DNA of 14,354 bases from Hoskinsella mucinilytica (GCF_045223415.1 NZ_JBEQZJ010000063.1:1-14354); one strand, 5' to 3'. Shown: positions 7,610-14,354, numbered from the stretch's first letter. Translations and numbers: made by a program. Notes: generated by a model from the letters alone, not told the origin.

Positions 7610-8198
7610 ATCGTACTTCCTCCTCTTTTCTATGGATATAGGTATCCATATTAATATCATTTTGTATCAAACAAAGTTGCAATTGATAAGGGTCATGGAA
7701 CTGATGAATACGACTGGATAACAATAACAATAGATATTTCAGATTTTGTTTGGATAACTCACTTGGTTGAATGAATAAAACTTCTCTATTTGAAAATATA
7801 AGTTGTAACTGATATTCATTATGTTGGTTCTTACCCGCCACTTCATAAGTTAATTCACATGAAGTGAAATCTCGGTATGCATAATATTTTTTTTCAGGTG
7901 GTTTATTTCTGAATACGTACCAATACATTTGATTCGGATAATGATATTTCGTAAAGCCATGTTCATCAAATACGATACAATCCTTGCTCTCTTGATGCTG
8001 TTTATAGAAATAAACACAAGGAAGTCCTATCAGCCAAAGTAAACCATAGCCTATGGAACCTAAATACTCGTTTTCAACCATTGAAGAAATATATAAAGTA
8101 AATAGACCTCCCATGACAATGAACATGATAGAAGAAGCAACTAGCCTTTGTCGAATGGTACTTTTTGTTGAAATAGATCCACAGCAAATTTGTTTCAT
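7596..8198 (-). CDS. Two-helix membrane protein with C-terminal PH-like (YcxB-like) domain
   Basis: The protein has 200 residues. A short basic, Cys-containing N-terminus is followed by two membrane helices (about residues 19-41 and 47-66). A cytoplasmic domain with beta-strand alternation follows (CIVFDEHGFTKYHYP, YAYRDFTSCELTYEV, YQLQLIFSNREVLFIQP), ending in a helix, an arrangement like YcxB-type proteins. The ATG overlaps the stop of the LytTR gene (ATGA), with AAAGGAG nine bases upstream. Small membrane proteins coded next to LytTR regulators often inhibit or signal to them (LytTR regulatory systems), so this is a candidate partner. That role is inference; I saw no enzymatic motif. Confidence 0.75.
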   Translation of the reverse strand: MKQICCGSISTKSTIRQRLVASSIMFIVMGGLFTLYISSMVENEYLGSIGYGLLWLIGLPCVYFYKQHQESKDCIVFDEHGFTKYHYPNQMYWYVFRNKPPEKKYYAYRDFTSCELTYEVAGKNQHNEYQLQLIFSNREVLFIQPSELSKQNLKYLLLLLSSRIHQFHDPYQLQLCLIQNDINMDTYIHRKEEEVRYENN

Positions 8199-8848
8199 AG
8201 GACATGTCTCCTTTCATCCAACATTGCAAGTAGTTGTTTTTTTCTTCTCCTGCTTAAGGGAAATACCGTTTGATTTATCATGATGACACGATCATTTTGT
8301 ACCATATCAAGATAGGAGACATGAATGATGGTTTGACGATTGATAGAAATAAACTCATTGGTAAGAAGTTTTGCTATCTTTTCTAATGAAGTAAATTGTG
8401 TCAACATTCTTTGATCCTTTAATAATAGATAAACAAAGCCATCTTCATACATACAGGCGTAAATATCTTTATATTTGATATATTGCTTTCCTTGTGCATG
8501 ATGAATACAGATGGATGTGACATTCATTAAGTAAGAATGAATACTTCTTAAACAGGAAGGAAGTCGTTCGACAAGCTGTTCATGCAAAATATACTGATAA
8601 ACGTATAAGCCCATAATTTCCAATAGCTGATCACTATGATCTGCTAGCAATATTAAAATTGTTTTTTCATTCAATTTTTTTAGGCTTTCAATGATATCTT
8701 TTCGTTTATGAGAGGAATTAGATAAATCAACGATCATAATATCTGTGATTTTTCGCTCTACGATCCTAAAATCTTCTTCTTTAGAGATGATATCTTCTAT
8801 GGTGTGCATTCGGGCGATATCATCACACCATATCGTAATTTCAAACAT
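8195..8848 (-). CDS. LytTR-family transcriptional regulator with shortened receiver-like domain
   Basis: A 217-residue DNA-binding regulator. Residues 1 to about 105 resemble a response-regulator receiver: an acidic pair at positions 9-10 and IMIVDLSN with Asp41 at the phosphoacceptor strand. The domain is short, though, and the later Thr/Lys positions are not evident. Residues about 115-217 form the LytTR domain (YIKYKDIYACMYEDGFVYLL, FISINRQTIIHVSYLD, VFPLSRRRKKQLL). AGGAGG lies seven bases before the ATG. No histidine kinase is adjacent; instead two PH-like proteins follow in overlapping frames. LytTR proteins bind direct repeats, so this one is unlikely to be the factor for the palindromes found elsewhere in the window. 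Confidence 0.85.
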   Translation of the reverse strand: MFEITIWCDDIARMHTIEDIISKEEDFRIVERKITDIMIVDLSNSSHKRKDIIESLKKLNEKTILILLADHSDQLLEIMGLYVYQYILHEQLVERLPSCLRSIHSYLMNVTSICIHHAQGKQYIKYKDIYACMYEDGFVYLLLKDQRMLTQFTSLEKIAKLLTNEFISINRQTIIHVSYLDMVQNDRVIMINQTVFPLSRRRKKQLLAMLDERRHVL

Positions 8849-8938
8849 GCTCTCCCTCCTTCCTACTTAAAGTATATCAGAAAAATACGAGGTTACCCAA
8901 AAACTATATGGAACGGCTGTTTTTTAAGGATGAGCGGT

Positions 8939-8969
8939 AAAAAAACAACAGCATAAAGCCATTGTTTTG
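8939..8969 (-). terminator. Intrinsic terminator of the M42 peptidase operon
   Basis: Minus strand: AAACAATGGC, loop TTTAT, then GCTGTTGTTT, followed by more T. It lies 12 bases past the second M42 stop. Confidence 0.75.
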
Positions 8970-8980
8970 TTTACTGTATA

Positions 8981-10072
8981 TTAGCGTATTTGTTGGTTCA
9001 TTTCTTTGATTTTATCCCAATTGACACGGCGACAGAATTCAGCGATTGCTTCCACTGTTTGTACATAGTCCTTACGATGAATAAGTAAGCGATGGGAATG
9101 CATGTATCTTGTTGGAATACTTAACGTCATTGTTATGATACCATCAAATGCTTTATGAATATTATCTGCATCTGTTCCCCCTACGGTCATCATATCATAA
9201 TTAATATCAAGATTTAAATCACGACAGATTTCTTCCATTTCATGAAGCAATGCTTTGTGTCCGATAATACCTGCATCCATCACACTCAACACTACACCAC
9301 CACCAAGTTTGATATCCCCTTGATCTGCAGGAGTGTCCATCGCTGTAGTTACATCTAATGCGATAGCAACATCTGGATGAATGAAATTAGCAGCTGTTCT
9401 TGCGCCACGTAGACCTACTTCTTCTTGTACGGTACCAACTGCATACACGTTAGCAACATGATCATCCTTTTGAATACGATACAACACATCCGCAGCTAAT
9501 GCAGCACATAAACGATCATCCCATGCCTTACCCATTAGATAATTAGGATTGTTCATGACTTCAAATTTAGTATCGGGAGTAATCATATCTCCGATTTGAA
9601 TACCCAGCTCTAGAATTTCTTCTCTACTATCAACACCCATATCTAAGAACATATCTACAGGTTTGATTACTCTTTCTTTTACATCTTTAGGAAGTCCATG
9701 GGGTGCACTAGAACCTACGACACCATGATAACGTTTCCCTTCTTTGGTTGTCACATATAAAGTCTGTGCCGGTAATACGTGTCCCCACCAGCCACCAACA
9801 GGTAACATTCTGATAAAGCCGTTTTTATCGATTTCTCTTACCATAAAACCAACCTCATCCATATGTCCGCAAATCATGACCTTAGGTCCATCCTCATGGC
9901 CTTTTTGAAGACCAACAATAGAACCGATATTATCATAGGTGATTTCATCAGTTACCGGTTCTAACCACTTTTTCATGATACGACTAACTTCTTTTTCACA
10001 TCCAGAAATACCATGTGCCTCGCTAAGCTCAGCAATCATTTCCAGATTCATTTCTCCATAAGCTTCTTTCAT
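8981..10072 (-). CDS. M42-family metallo-aminopeptidase (downstream copy)
   Basis: This 363-residue cytoplasmic di-metal aminopeptidase belongs to the M42 (FrvX/PepA/TET) family and is of normal length. All active-site positions are visible: His70 and Asp72 in CGHMDEVG, bridging Asp185 in KAWDDR, Glu217 and Glu218 in QEEVG, Asp240 in ALDV, and His325 in RYMHSH. It should trim N-terminal residues from peptides, probably as a large homo-oligomer. AGAGGTGA lies six bases before the ATG at 10072; a second ATG seven codons in (MNLEMIAEL) is possible. It follows the other M42 gene by 11 bases. The two are clear but distant paralogues, so they probably prefer different residues. Confidence 0.93.
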   Translation of the reverse strand: MKEAYGEMNLEMIAELSEAHGISGCEKEVSRIMKKWLEPVTDEITYDNIGSIVGLQKGHEDGPKVMICGHMDEVGFMVREIDKNGFIRMLPVGGWWGHVLPAQTLYVTTKEGKRYHGVVGSSAPHGLPKDVKERVIKPVDMFLDMGVDSREEILELGIQIGDMITPDTKFEVMNNPNYLMGKAWDDRLCAALAADVLYRIQKDDHVANVYAVGTVQEEVGLRGARTAANFIHPDVAIALDVTTAMDTPADQGDIKLGGGVVLSVMDAGIIGHKALLHEMEEICRDLNLDINYDMMTVGGTDADNIHKAFDGIITMTLSIPTRYMHSHRLLIHRKDYVQTVEAIAEFCRRVNWDKIKEMNQQIR

Positions 10073-10083
10073 GCTATCACCTC

Positions 10084-11148
10084 TTAACGGTTTTCTGCTT
10101 TGAAGGCATTGATTTTTTCTTCATTCAAAGATGTTATAATGGAAAGAACTGCTGTTTTTGCGGCTGTATAATCACGTACATCAATGATAGAGTTTCCAGT
10201 ATGTACATTTCTACCACAGATACAAGCACTTAAGGTAGGGCATCCGGCAAATAATTTATGAACCCATGCTGCATCTGTTTGTCCCATATTATAGAAGTAT
10301 TGATAAGGCAATTCTTCTTTTTCACATGTTTCTACTAAGGTATCTAATAACATACGATTTGGCATCATACCTTTATCATAATAACGTACCAATACACCTT
10401 TTCCAATCTGTCCTACTGCATTATCTTTTCCAGTTACATCATTAGCAAAAGAGCAGTCCATTACAATTCCCATATCCGGATGAATCAAGCCAGTAGCTGT
10501 AGTTCCTCCACGCATACCGACTTCTTCTTGTACAGTAGCACCGATATATAGATCTACATCTAGTTCTACATCTTTTAAAGCCTGTAGTAATTCGATTGCC
10601 ATGATACAACCATAACGATCATCCCATGCCTTAGATAGGATTCTTTCTCCATGAGATAATACTGTGAATGGCCCATCCAATACTGCACTATCGCCAACAT
10701 GAATTCCCATTTCTTCTACCATTGCAGGGTTTTCAGCTCCAAAATCAATCAACATTTTTTTCGTATCACAAGCTTTGATATCATCATTATCCGCTACGAT
10801 GGTACCAAAATATTCTGAACCATTGGATGCTTTTACTCTTACTCTTTGTGCATGTAGACTTTGGGCATCAATTCCTCCAATTGTGATAAATCCAACAAGC
10901 CCATTCTTCTTGATGCTGGTGATCATAAAACCAACTTCATCCATATGTCCACATACCATAACTCTAGGTGCATGCTCTTTTTTTGATTTCTTTACCGCAA
11001 AGATTGATCCCAGATTATCATAAATAATTTCATCTGCATAAGCTTCCATGTGTTTCTTCATTGCCTGTGAAACTGCTTTTTCATCCCCTGCAATCCCGAT
11101 CAGTTGTGTCATTTCTTCCATCAAAGCAAGTGTTTGTTTTTCTAACAT
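10084..11148 (-). CDS. M42-family metallo-aminopeptidase (upstream copy)
   Basis: The protein has 354 residues with a complete M42 active site: His68 and Asp70 (CGHMDEVG), Asp176 (KAWDDR), Glu208 and Glu209 (QEEVG), Asp231 (VMDC) and His316 (RNVHTGN). The last motif reads NVHTG where the other copy has YMHSH, which fits a changed substrate pocket. GAAGGT lies eight bases before the ATG. It is first in a two-gene operon controlled by the shared palindrome at 11218-11234. In E. coli the M42 member FrvX is also encoded with PTS genes, so the link to a PTS has precedent. Confidence 0.93.
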   Translation of the reverse strand: MLEKQTLALMEEMTQLIGIAGDEKAVSQAMKKHMEAYADEIIYDNLGSIFAVKKSKKEHAPRVMVCGHMDEVGFMITSIKKNGLVGFITIGGIDAQSLHAQRVRVKASNGSEYFGTIVADNDDIKACDTKKMLIDFGAENPAMVEEMGIHVGDSAVLDGPFTVLSHGERILSKAWDDRYGCIMAIELLQALKDVELDVDLYIGATVQEEVGMRGGTTATGLIHPDMGIVMDCSFANDVTGKDNAVGQIGKGVLVRYYDKGMMPNRMLLDTLVETCEKEELPYQYFYNMGQTDAAWVHKLFAGCPTLSACICGRNVHTGNSIIDVRDYTAAKTAVLSIITSLNEEKINAFKAENR

Positions 11149-11179
11149 ATAAGTTACCTTCTTTCCTTATTACATAGCT

Positions 11180-11234
11180 ATTATAATGCTTTTTCTTACA
11201 TCGTATTTGAAGTTTGTTTCCTAGTATCTAGGAA
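11180..11234 (-). promoter_or_regulatory. M42 operon promoter with CelR-like operator
   Basis: The perfect palindrome arms TTCCTA-GTATC-TAGGAA (11218-11234) are centred 43.5 bp upstream of a TATAAT at 11180-11185 (minus). The -35 position (AAATAC) is poor. Confidence 0.72.
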
Positions 11235-11236
11235 GA

Positions 11237-11270
11237 AGAAAACAGCGCTATCACACGCTGCTTCTTTTGT
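11237..11270 (-). terminator. Probable terminator after the GrdB-like gene
   Basis: Minus strand: AAGAAGCAGCG and CGCTGTTTTCTT pair around an eight-base loop. The T tract is interrupted by C, so strength is uncertain. It stands between the GrdB-like stop and the M42 operator. Confidence 0.55.
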
Positions 11271-11284
11271 TAAAAAATGTAATC

Positions 11285-11809
11285 CTAGTGATATGCGTGT
11301 TCTGCGATAATAGCGCTTGTATCAGCTTTTTCAGCCAATGCTTTAGCTAATTCACACATAACGGTCAATGCCTGTGGAAGGCCAGTTCCACCTTTCTTTG
11401 GCATTTTAAGAATGGTTACTTTATCTTTGAATTCTTCGATTGCTGCACTACATTCTTCAGACATGATTGCAAATGCCGGAATAGGTAGGTGTTCATTGAT
11501 CGTCAATGCTGTTTTTGCGGCCATTTTAGCATAGCTTCCATAATTGAAGCAAGGTCCGCAAATGACAACATCCGGATTGATTTTCTTTACCATTGCAGCG
11601 AATTTTTTTGCATTTGTTTCAGGATCAGCAGCGAATGTACCATCTCCACACCACAAAGTAGCACAAATCGTTCCACCCATATCCTTCATTGTTTTTTCAA
11701 ACATGTTACATGAACCAATTGCCATTGGTTTTCCACCTAGTGCTAAATCAGGACTTTCTTTTCCACCAAGTCCAGCTTGTGTCTGATCAAATACCATCAA
11801 TACTTTCAT
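11285..11809 (-). CDS. GrdB-like protein, N-terminal half only (glycine/betaine/proline reductase family)
   Basis: The protein has 174 residues and matches the N-terminal half of GrdB-type subunits: the opening VFDQTQAGLGGKE, then the sugar-like LWCGDGTFA, NPDVVICGPCFNYGSYA and the IPAFAIMSEE segment all follow GrdB order. The C-terminal half with the selenocysteine site is absent; the frame ends in TAG, not UGA, so no Sec readthrough is implied. Where classical GrdB has AGPAFNAG, this protein has CGPCFNYG (Cys84, Cys87), a thioredoxin-like CxxC, plus Cys34, 49, 54 and 120. Its start overlaps the IIB stop (ATGA), so it is tied to PTS expression. Full-length GrdB acts in reductive amino-acid metabolism; the role of this short form is unknown. 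Confidence 0.78.
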   Translation of the reverse strand: MKVLMVFDQTQAGLGGKESPDLALGGKPMAIGSCNMFEKTMKDMGGTICATLWCGDGTFAADPETNAKKFAAMVKKINPDVVICGPCFNYGSYAKMAAKTALTINEHLPIPAFAIMSEECSAAIEEFKDKVTILKMPKKGGTGLPQALTVMCELAKALAEKADTSAIIAEHAYH

Positions 11810-12147
11810 TTTTCCTGTTCTCCTTGTTCTTTTTTTCTTTTCTTCAAGAGGATCAATGCCTTTTTCAAAACTTTTTCACCATCCATCATACCATAATCAT
11901 CCTGATCGATCAGCATGACAGGTGTATGCTCATCATATTTGTCCACAACCTGTTGAAACATGTATTTAACCTGTGGGCCTAACAGAATCACATCCGGATG
12001 CTTTTCATCTACGATCTTTTGGATCTTCTTATTGGAAAATGCTAAAATCTCAATTGGTAATAAATGGGTATTTGCAACTTCTTGCATCCTACTTGCCAAT
12101 AGACTGGTAGACATTCCCTGATCACAAAACAGATAAATCCGTTTCAC
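11806..12147 (-). CDS. PTS lactose/cellobiose-family IIB component (second copy)
   Basis: This 113-residue phosphocarrier has the IIB loop KRIYLFCDQGMSTSLL and active Cys8. ILLGPQVKY and YGMMDGEKVLKK match the first IIB; after the family fold it has a short Lys/Glu-rich tail. I place the start at the GTG at 12147, eight bases after GGGAGG. A GTG three codons earlier overlaps that box and cannot be used well. The gene leads a two-gene operon with the GrdB-like gene and has its own operator. No IIA or IIC is adjacent in the same transcript, so it presumably works with the IIA at 2283 and the IIC at 12429. Confidence 0.92.
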   Translation of the reverse strand: MKRIYLFCDQGMSTSLLASRMQEVANTHLLPIEILAFSNKKIQKIVDEKHPDVILLGPQVKYMFQQVVDKYDEHTPVMLIDQDDYGMMDGEKVLKKALILLKKRKKEQGEQEK

Positions 12148-12176
12148 AAAAGGCACCTCCCTTTCTTTACAATACC

Positions 12177-12231
12177 ATTATAGTCCTTTTTTCAGCTTTT
12201 CACTTCAATTCTATTTCCTAATACCTAGGAA
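12177..12231 (-). promoter_or_regulatory. IIB-GrdB-like promoter with CelR-like operator
   Basis: The palindrome TTCCTAATACCTAGGAA (12215-12231) is centred 43.5 bp upstream of a TATAAT at 12177-12182 (minus), the same spacing as at the M42 operon. The -35 position (AAGTGA) is poor. Confidence 0.72.
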
Positions 12232-12282
12232 GTAGTCATAACGCTACTATGATTGTATAACAAATGATCATCAAAAAACAAG

Positions 12283-12324
12283 TAAAAGAAAGACAGATAG
12301 AATACTTTACGTTTCCATCTGTCT
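12283..12324 (-). terminator. Probable terminator of the PTS IIC gene
   Basis: Minus strand: AGACAGAT pairs with ATCTGTCT (an inner GAA/TTC extends it) and is followed by TTCTTTT. It lies about 105 bases after the IIC stop, leaving a long 3' untranslated region (12325-12428) in which I see only a weak GTGATC/GATCAC pairing. Confidence 0.6.
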
Positions 12325-12428
12325 ATTGATCATAAATTTTAATACATGTTCATAAGTGATCGTTCCATTGTTTGCTTACTTCGCCCTTTAAGCTAAACAT
12401 ATAGGATCACAATCTGTATTCTTATCTC

Positions 12429-13793
12429 TTATAGATCATCTAAAGATAAGTCATCGAATGAGAAGTCTTCTTCTTCCTCTACATTCTCTGCTTCCTCTTC
12501 TTCTTTCAAATAAGTCTTGTCCAAAGCCTTGATGAATGGGAAATATACAACACATCCTAAGAAGAGTAGAATTAATTGCCATACTGAGGCAATCCAGCTT
12601 CCTGTTGATAACCAACCAGAGAAACCGATTGGTGTTGTCCAAGGAAGGTTAACACCAGTTGTTTTCGGAACGATACCAGCACTAACTACTAAATATGATA
12701 AGACTAGATTCATCATTGGAACCAAGATGAATGGAACGATAACAATAGGGTTTAATACGATAGGAAGACCGAAGATAATTGGTTCATTGATACCGAAGAT
12801 ACCTGGAACGATACTTAATTTTCCAAGTTTTGTGATACGTTCTGATTTACAGAACAGAAGCATACAAATGACAAGTGATAAGGTACTTCCTCCACCACCG
12901 AAGTTACAGAAGAAGTTGGAGAATGGATTGGTAAAGATATATGGTAGATCAGCATTAGGTACACCTGCTTCAAATGCCAACAACTGATCAGCTGTCAATA
13001 CGTTACCAATGAAGTAAACAGAGTTCATAACTGCTGGTCCATTGATACCAAAGAACCATAAGAATGTACACATGAAGGAGTATAAAGCATTCGCTCCAAG
13101 CGTATCTCCCAATCCCTTCATAGGTGTCTGTAATACTGTAAATACAAATCCCTGTGCTGTTTCGAATGGTGTCATCTCAAATAAGATACGTACTAAGAAA
13201 CATACGATCATAACGATTGCACTAGGAACCAAAGCAGCAAATGAATCAGCTACTGCAGGTGGAACACCTTTTGGCATTTTGATTGTCCATCCTTTTTTGT
13301 ATACCCAGATGAACAACAATACACACAGAATAGAGCAAACCAGAGCCATAAAGATTCCATCTGGTCCAACATAATCAAATGATAAACCTGCGAATGCACT
13401 TTCTAATACAACTTGACCATCGTCATTTACTGCATCCAATACAGTAGGCATCATAATGAAGTAAGATACTAAAGCAACTGCAGCTCCCTGAATCTTATCT
13501 CCACCAAATTCTCTAGCCATTGCATAACCAGTACCTAAACAAGTCAATAAACCAGTACAGTTGAATGTTGCACGTGATACTGCCTTAAACCATTGTTCCC
13601 AACCGGAACCTAAGATTCCAGTCCAGAAGTCTGCCCATCCTGGAATTGGGAAGTTAGCAATCAGCAAGAAGATTGAACCAACGATCAATAATGGAGTAGC
13701 AATCAGGAAACCATCACGAATGGCGATCAATACACGATTTTTACTCAAAACATCGGACATTGGCATTAATAGCTTTTCTAGCTTGTCGAACAT
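12429..13793 (-). CDS. PTS lactose/cellobiose-family IIC permease
   Basis: A 454-residue sugar permease of normal length with about ten membrane segments. It starts MFDKLEKLLMPMSDVLSKNRVLIAIRDGF, the usual opening of CelB-type IIC proteins. It contains FGGGGSTLSL and the substrate-site motif IFGINEPIIFGLPIVLNP. It translocates and, with IIB, phosphorylates its sugar. The C-terminus is an unusual very acidic tail (EEEEAENVEEEEDF and SLDDL) of about 24 residues. GAGGAGG lies seven bases before the ATG. It is a single-gene transcript with an elaborate upstream control region. The exact sugar cannot be read from sequence; no 6-phospho-glycosidase is in the window. Confidence 0.94.
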   Translation of the reverse strand: MFDKLEKLLMPMSDVLSKNRVLIAIRDGFLIATPLLIVGSIFLLIANFPIPGWADFWTGILGSGWEQWFKAVSRATFNCTGLLTCLGTGYAMAREFGGDKIQGAAVALVSYFIMMPTVLDAVNDDGQVVLESAFAGLSFDYVGPDGIFMALVCSILCVLLFIWVYKKGWTIKMPKGVPPAVADSFAALVPSAIVMIVCFLVRILFEMTPFETAQGFVFTVLQTPMKGLGDTLGANALYSFMCTFLWFFGINGPAVMNSVYFIGNVLTADQLLAFEAGVPNADLPYIFTNPFSNFFCNFGGGGSTLSLVICMLLFCKSERITKLGKLSIVPGIFGINEPIIFGLPIVLNPIVIVPFILVPMMNLVLSYLVVSAGIVPKTTGVNLPWTTPIGFSGWLSTGSWIASVWQLILLFLGCVVYFPFIKALDKTYLKEEEEAENVEEEEDFSFDDLSLDDL

Positions 13794-13861
13794 TTTATTT
13801 CCTCCTCTAAATTTTGTTTTTAAAAAATATATTTGGCGCGCGTTATATTTTTTACACTCTT

Positions 13862-13917
13862 ATTATAAACAATCCTTACTTTCCTTGACATGAAAAACCT
13901 TTCCTAACTTATAGGAA
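13862..13917 (-). promoter_or_regulatory. PTS IIC promoter with CelR-like operator
   Basis: The palindrome TTCCTAACTTATAGGAA (13901-13917) is centred 44.5 bp upstream of a TATAAT at 13862-13867 (minus); no good -35. The leader then contains GGCGCGCG (13834-13841), a GC-rich patch in very AT-rich DNA. Confidence 0.72.
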
Positions 13918-14168
13918 ATCATTTTTCCTACTCTCATAAAAATTAGGAAAGCATTATAGATAAAGGCTTATCTTTATATTAATAACTTTCTGTTTGATTA
14001 TCTTTTTCCTAAGTAAAAGGAAATTAAGTCTTATTAAATGGCTTTTATTTCATCCTAATATAGATGGATTTCAGTTACCAGCTAGAGCATATCAAAAACT
14101 TCACAAGTTCCTATCATGAAAAAAGAGAATTCACTTTACACTTTGAATCCTCTTCGTTTGAGTATAGC
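13918..14168. other. Upstream control region of IIC, no gene
   Basis: This stretch holds the distal operator copy, a split TTCCTA/TAGGAA pair (13925-13949) and a second TATAAT on the minus strand (13953-13958). A short plus-strand ORF begins at 14064, but it overlaps the right-edge gene and has no ribosome binding site. I see no real gene here. Confidence 0.5.
14006..14022. promoter_or_regulatory. Distal CelR-like operator copy upstream of IIC
   Basis: TTCCTAAGTAAAAGGAA has the same arms with one mismatch and a five-base spacer. Its centre is 105 bp (about ten helical turns) from the proximal IIC operator. Confidence 0.55.
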
Positions 14169-14354
14169 TTATCTGTTTTGTTCAACGGCAATTTTCAATT
14201 CTTCGATAGTATCATAATCAAAGATGAAATCTGTGATATGATCTAATTGCACTTGATTCAATGTTTTTAACCATGTTGTTTCGTCTTTTCCGTATTTTTT
14301 CTTTATTTGATGCTTGATCAGACGATATTTTTCTTGTTGTTTCCCTTTCAACAA
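14169..14354 (-). CDS. C-terminal fragment of a gene cut by the window edge, possibly Rpn-family
   Basis: The minus strand is open from the window end to a TAA at 14169, giving the last 61 or so residues of a longer protein. It starts with a Lys/Gln-rich helical stretch, followed by KKYGKDETTWLKTLNQVQLD and HITDFIFDYDTIEELKIAV. A charged helix followed by a short helical module with a W-L-x-x-L-x-x-x-Q-L pattern is what I associate with the C-termini of Rpn/PD-(D/E)XK proteins such as the one at 1-875, but the catalytic part is out of view. The TTG at the edge is not evidence for a start. Confidence 0.5.
   Translation of the reverse strand: MLKGKQQEKYRLIKHQIKKKYGKDETTWLKTLNQVQLDHITDFIFDYDTIEELKIAVEQNR

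Noticed and set aside
8195..8848. LytTR regulator as the binder of the TTCCTA palindromes
   Set aside because: LytTR domains recognise direct repeats of about 9 bp, while these sites are inverted repeats, and none lies before the LytTR operon itself.
8855..8880. TATACT as the LytTR operon promoter
   Set aside because: It lies so close to the ribosome binding site that almost no leader would remain, and the -35 is poor.
11285..11287. Possible selenocysteine readthrough at the end of the GrdB-like gene
   Set aside because: The stop is TAG, no GrdB C-terminal sequence follows, and a terminator-like hairpin begins soon after.
12517..12987. Plus-strand 156-codon open frame inside the IIC gene
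   Set aside because: It lies wholly antisense to a clear permease with all family motifs and has no Shine-Dalgarno sequence; a shadow frame.
14064..14246. Plus-strand 60-residue ORF upstream of the right-edge gene
   Set aside because: No ribosome binding site, overlaps the opposite-strand gene ending at 14169, and its composition looks random.

Overview
The window is AT-rich DNA from a low-GC Gram-positive bacterium. It has strong AGGAGG-type ribosome binding sites, TATAAT -10 boxes and tightly packed operons. The mix of lactose/cellobiose-type PTS parts, clostridial-type PepF, M19 and M42 peptidases and Rpn-type nuclease genes suggests a gut Bacillota member, possibly an Erysipelotrichales relative. 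The taxon is an inference; no rRNA or marker gene is present.

Layout, left to right. (1) 1-875, minus: an Rpn/PD-(D/E)XK recombination-promoting nuclease gene broken by two single-base frameshifts and running off the left edge. (2) 1069-1796, minus: a thioredoxin-fold lipoprotein and a small two-helix membrane protein. (3) 1934-2609, minus: PTS IIA and IIB. (4) 2822-5505, plus: PepF-type oligoendopeptidase and an M19 dipeptidase, overlapping by 4 bp. (5) 5566-8848, minus: a LytTR regulator operon with two PH-like proteins. The last gene is cut near its 3' end by a complete IS1595-type element (6010-7142, 25-bp inverted repeats, 8-bp target duplication TAATAATA). (6) 8981-11148, minus: two M42 aminopeptidases in tandem. 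(7) 11285-12147, minus: a second PTS IIB overlapping a 174-residue GrdB-like protein. (8) 12429-13793, minus: PTS IIC. (9) The right edge holds the C-terminal end of a further gene, possibly Rpn-type.

The main observation is a shared control element. Five operons (IIA-IIB, pepF-dipeptidase, M42-M42, IIB-GrdB-like, IIC) each carry a near-perfect palindrome TTCCTA-N5/6-TAGGAA. In each case its centre lies 43.5-45 bp upstream of the centre of a TATAAT box that has no recognisable -35. This constant spacing suggests one activator switching all five on. The palindrome resembles what I recall of the streptococcal CelR (PRD-family) box. No such regulator lies in the window.

Together the regulon would supply one PTS transporter (IIA, two alternative IIBs, IIC), an endopeptidase, a dipeptidase, two aminopeptidases and a GrdB-like protein carrying CGPC, but no glycosidase. 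A PTS for a sugar-peptide or modified amino compound, broken down by the co-regulated peptidases, is a reasonable hypothesis but is not shown by sequence alone.
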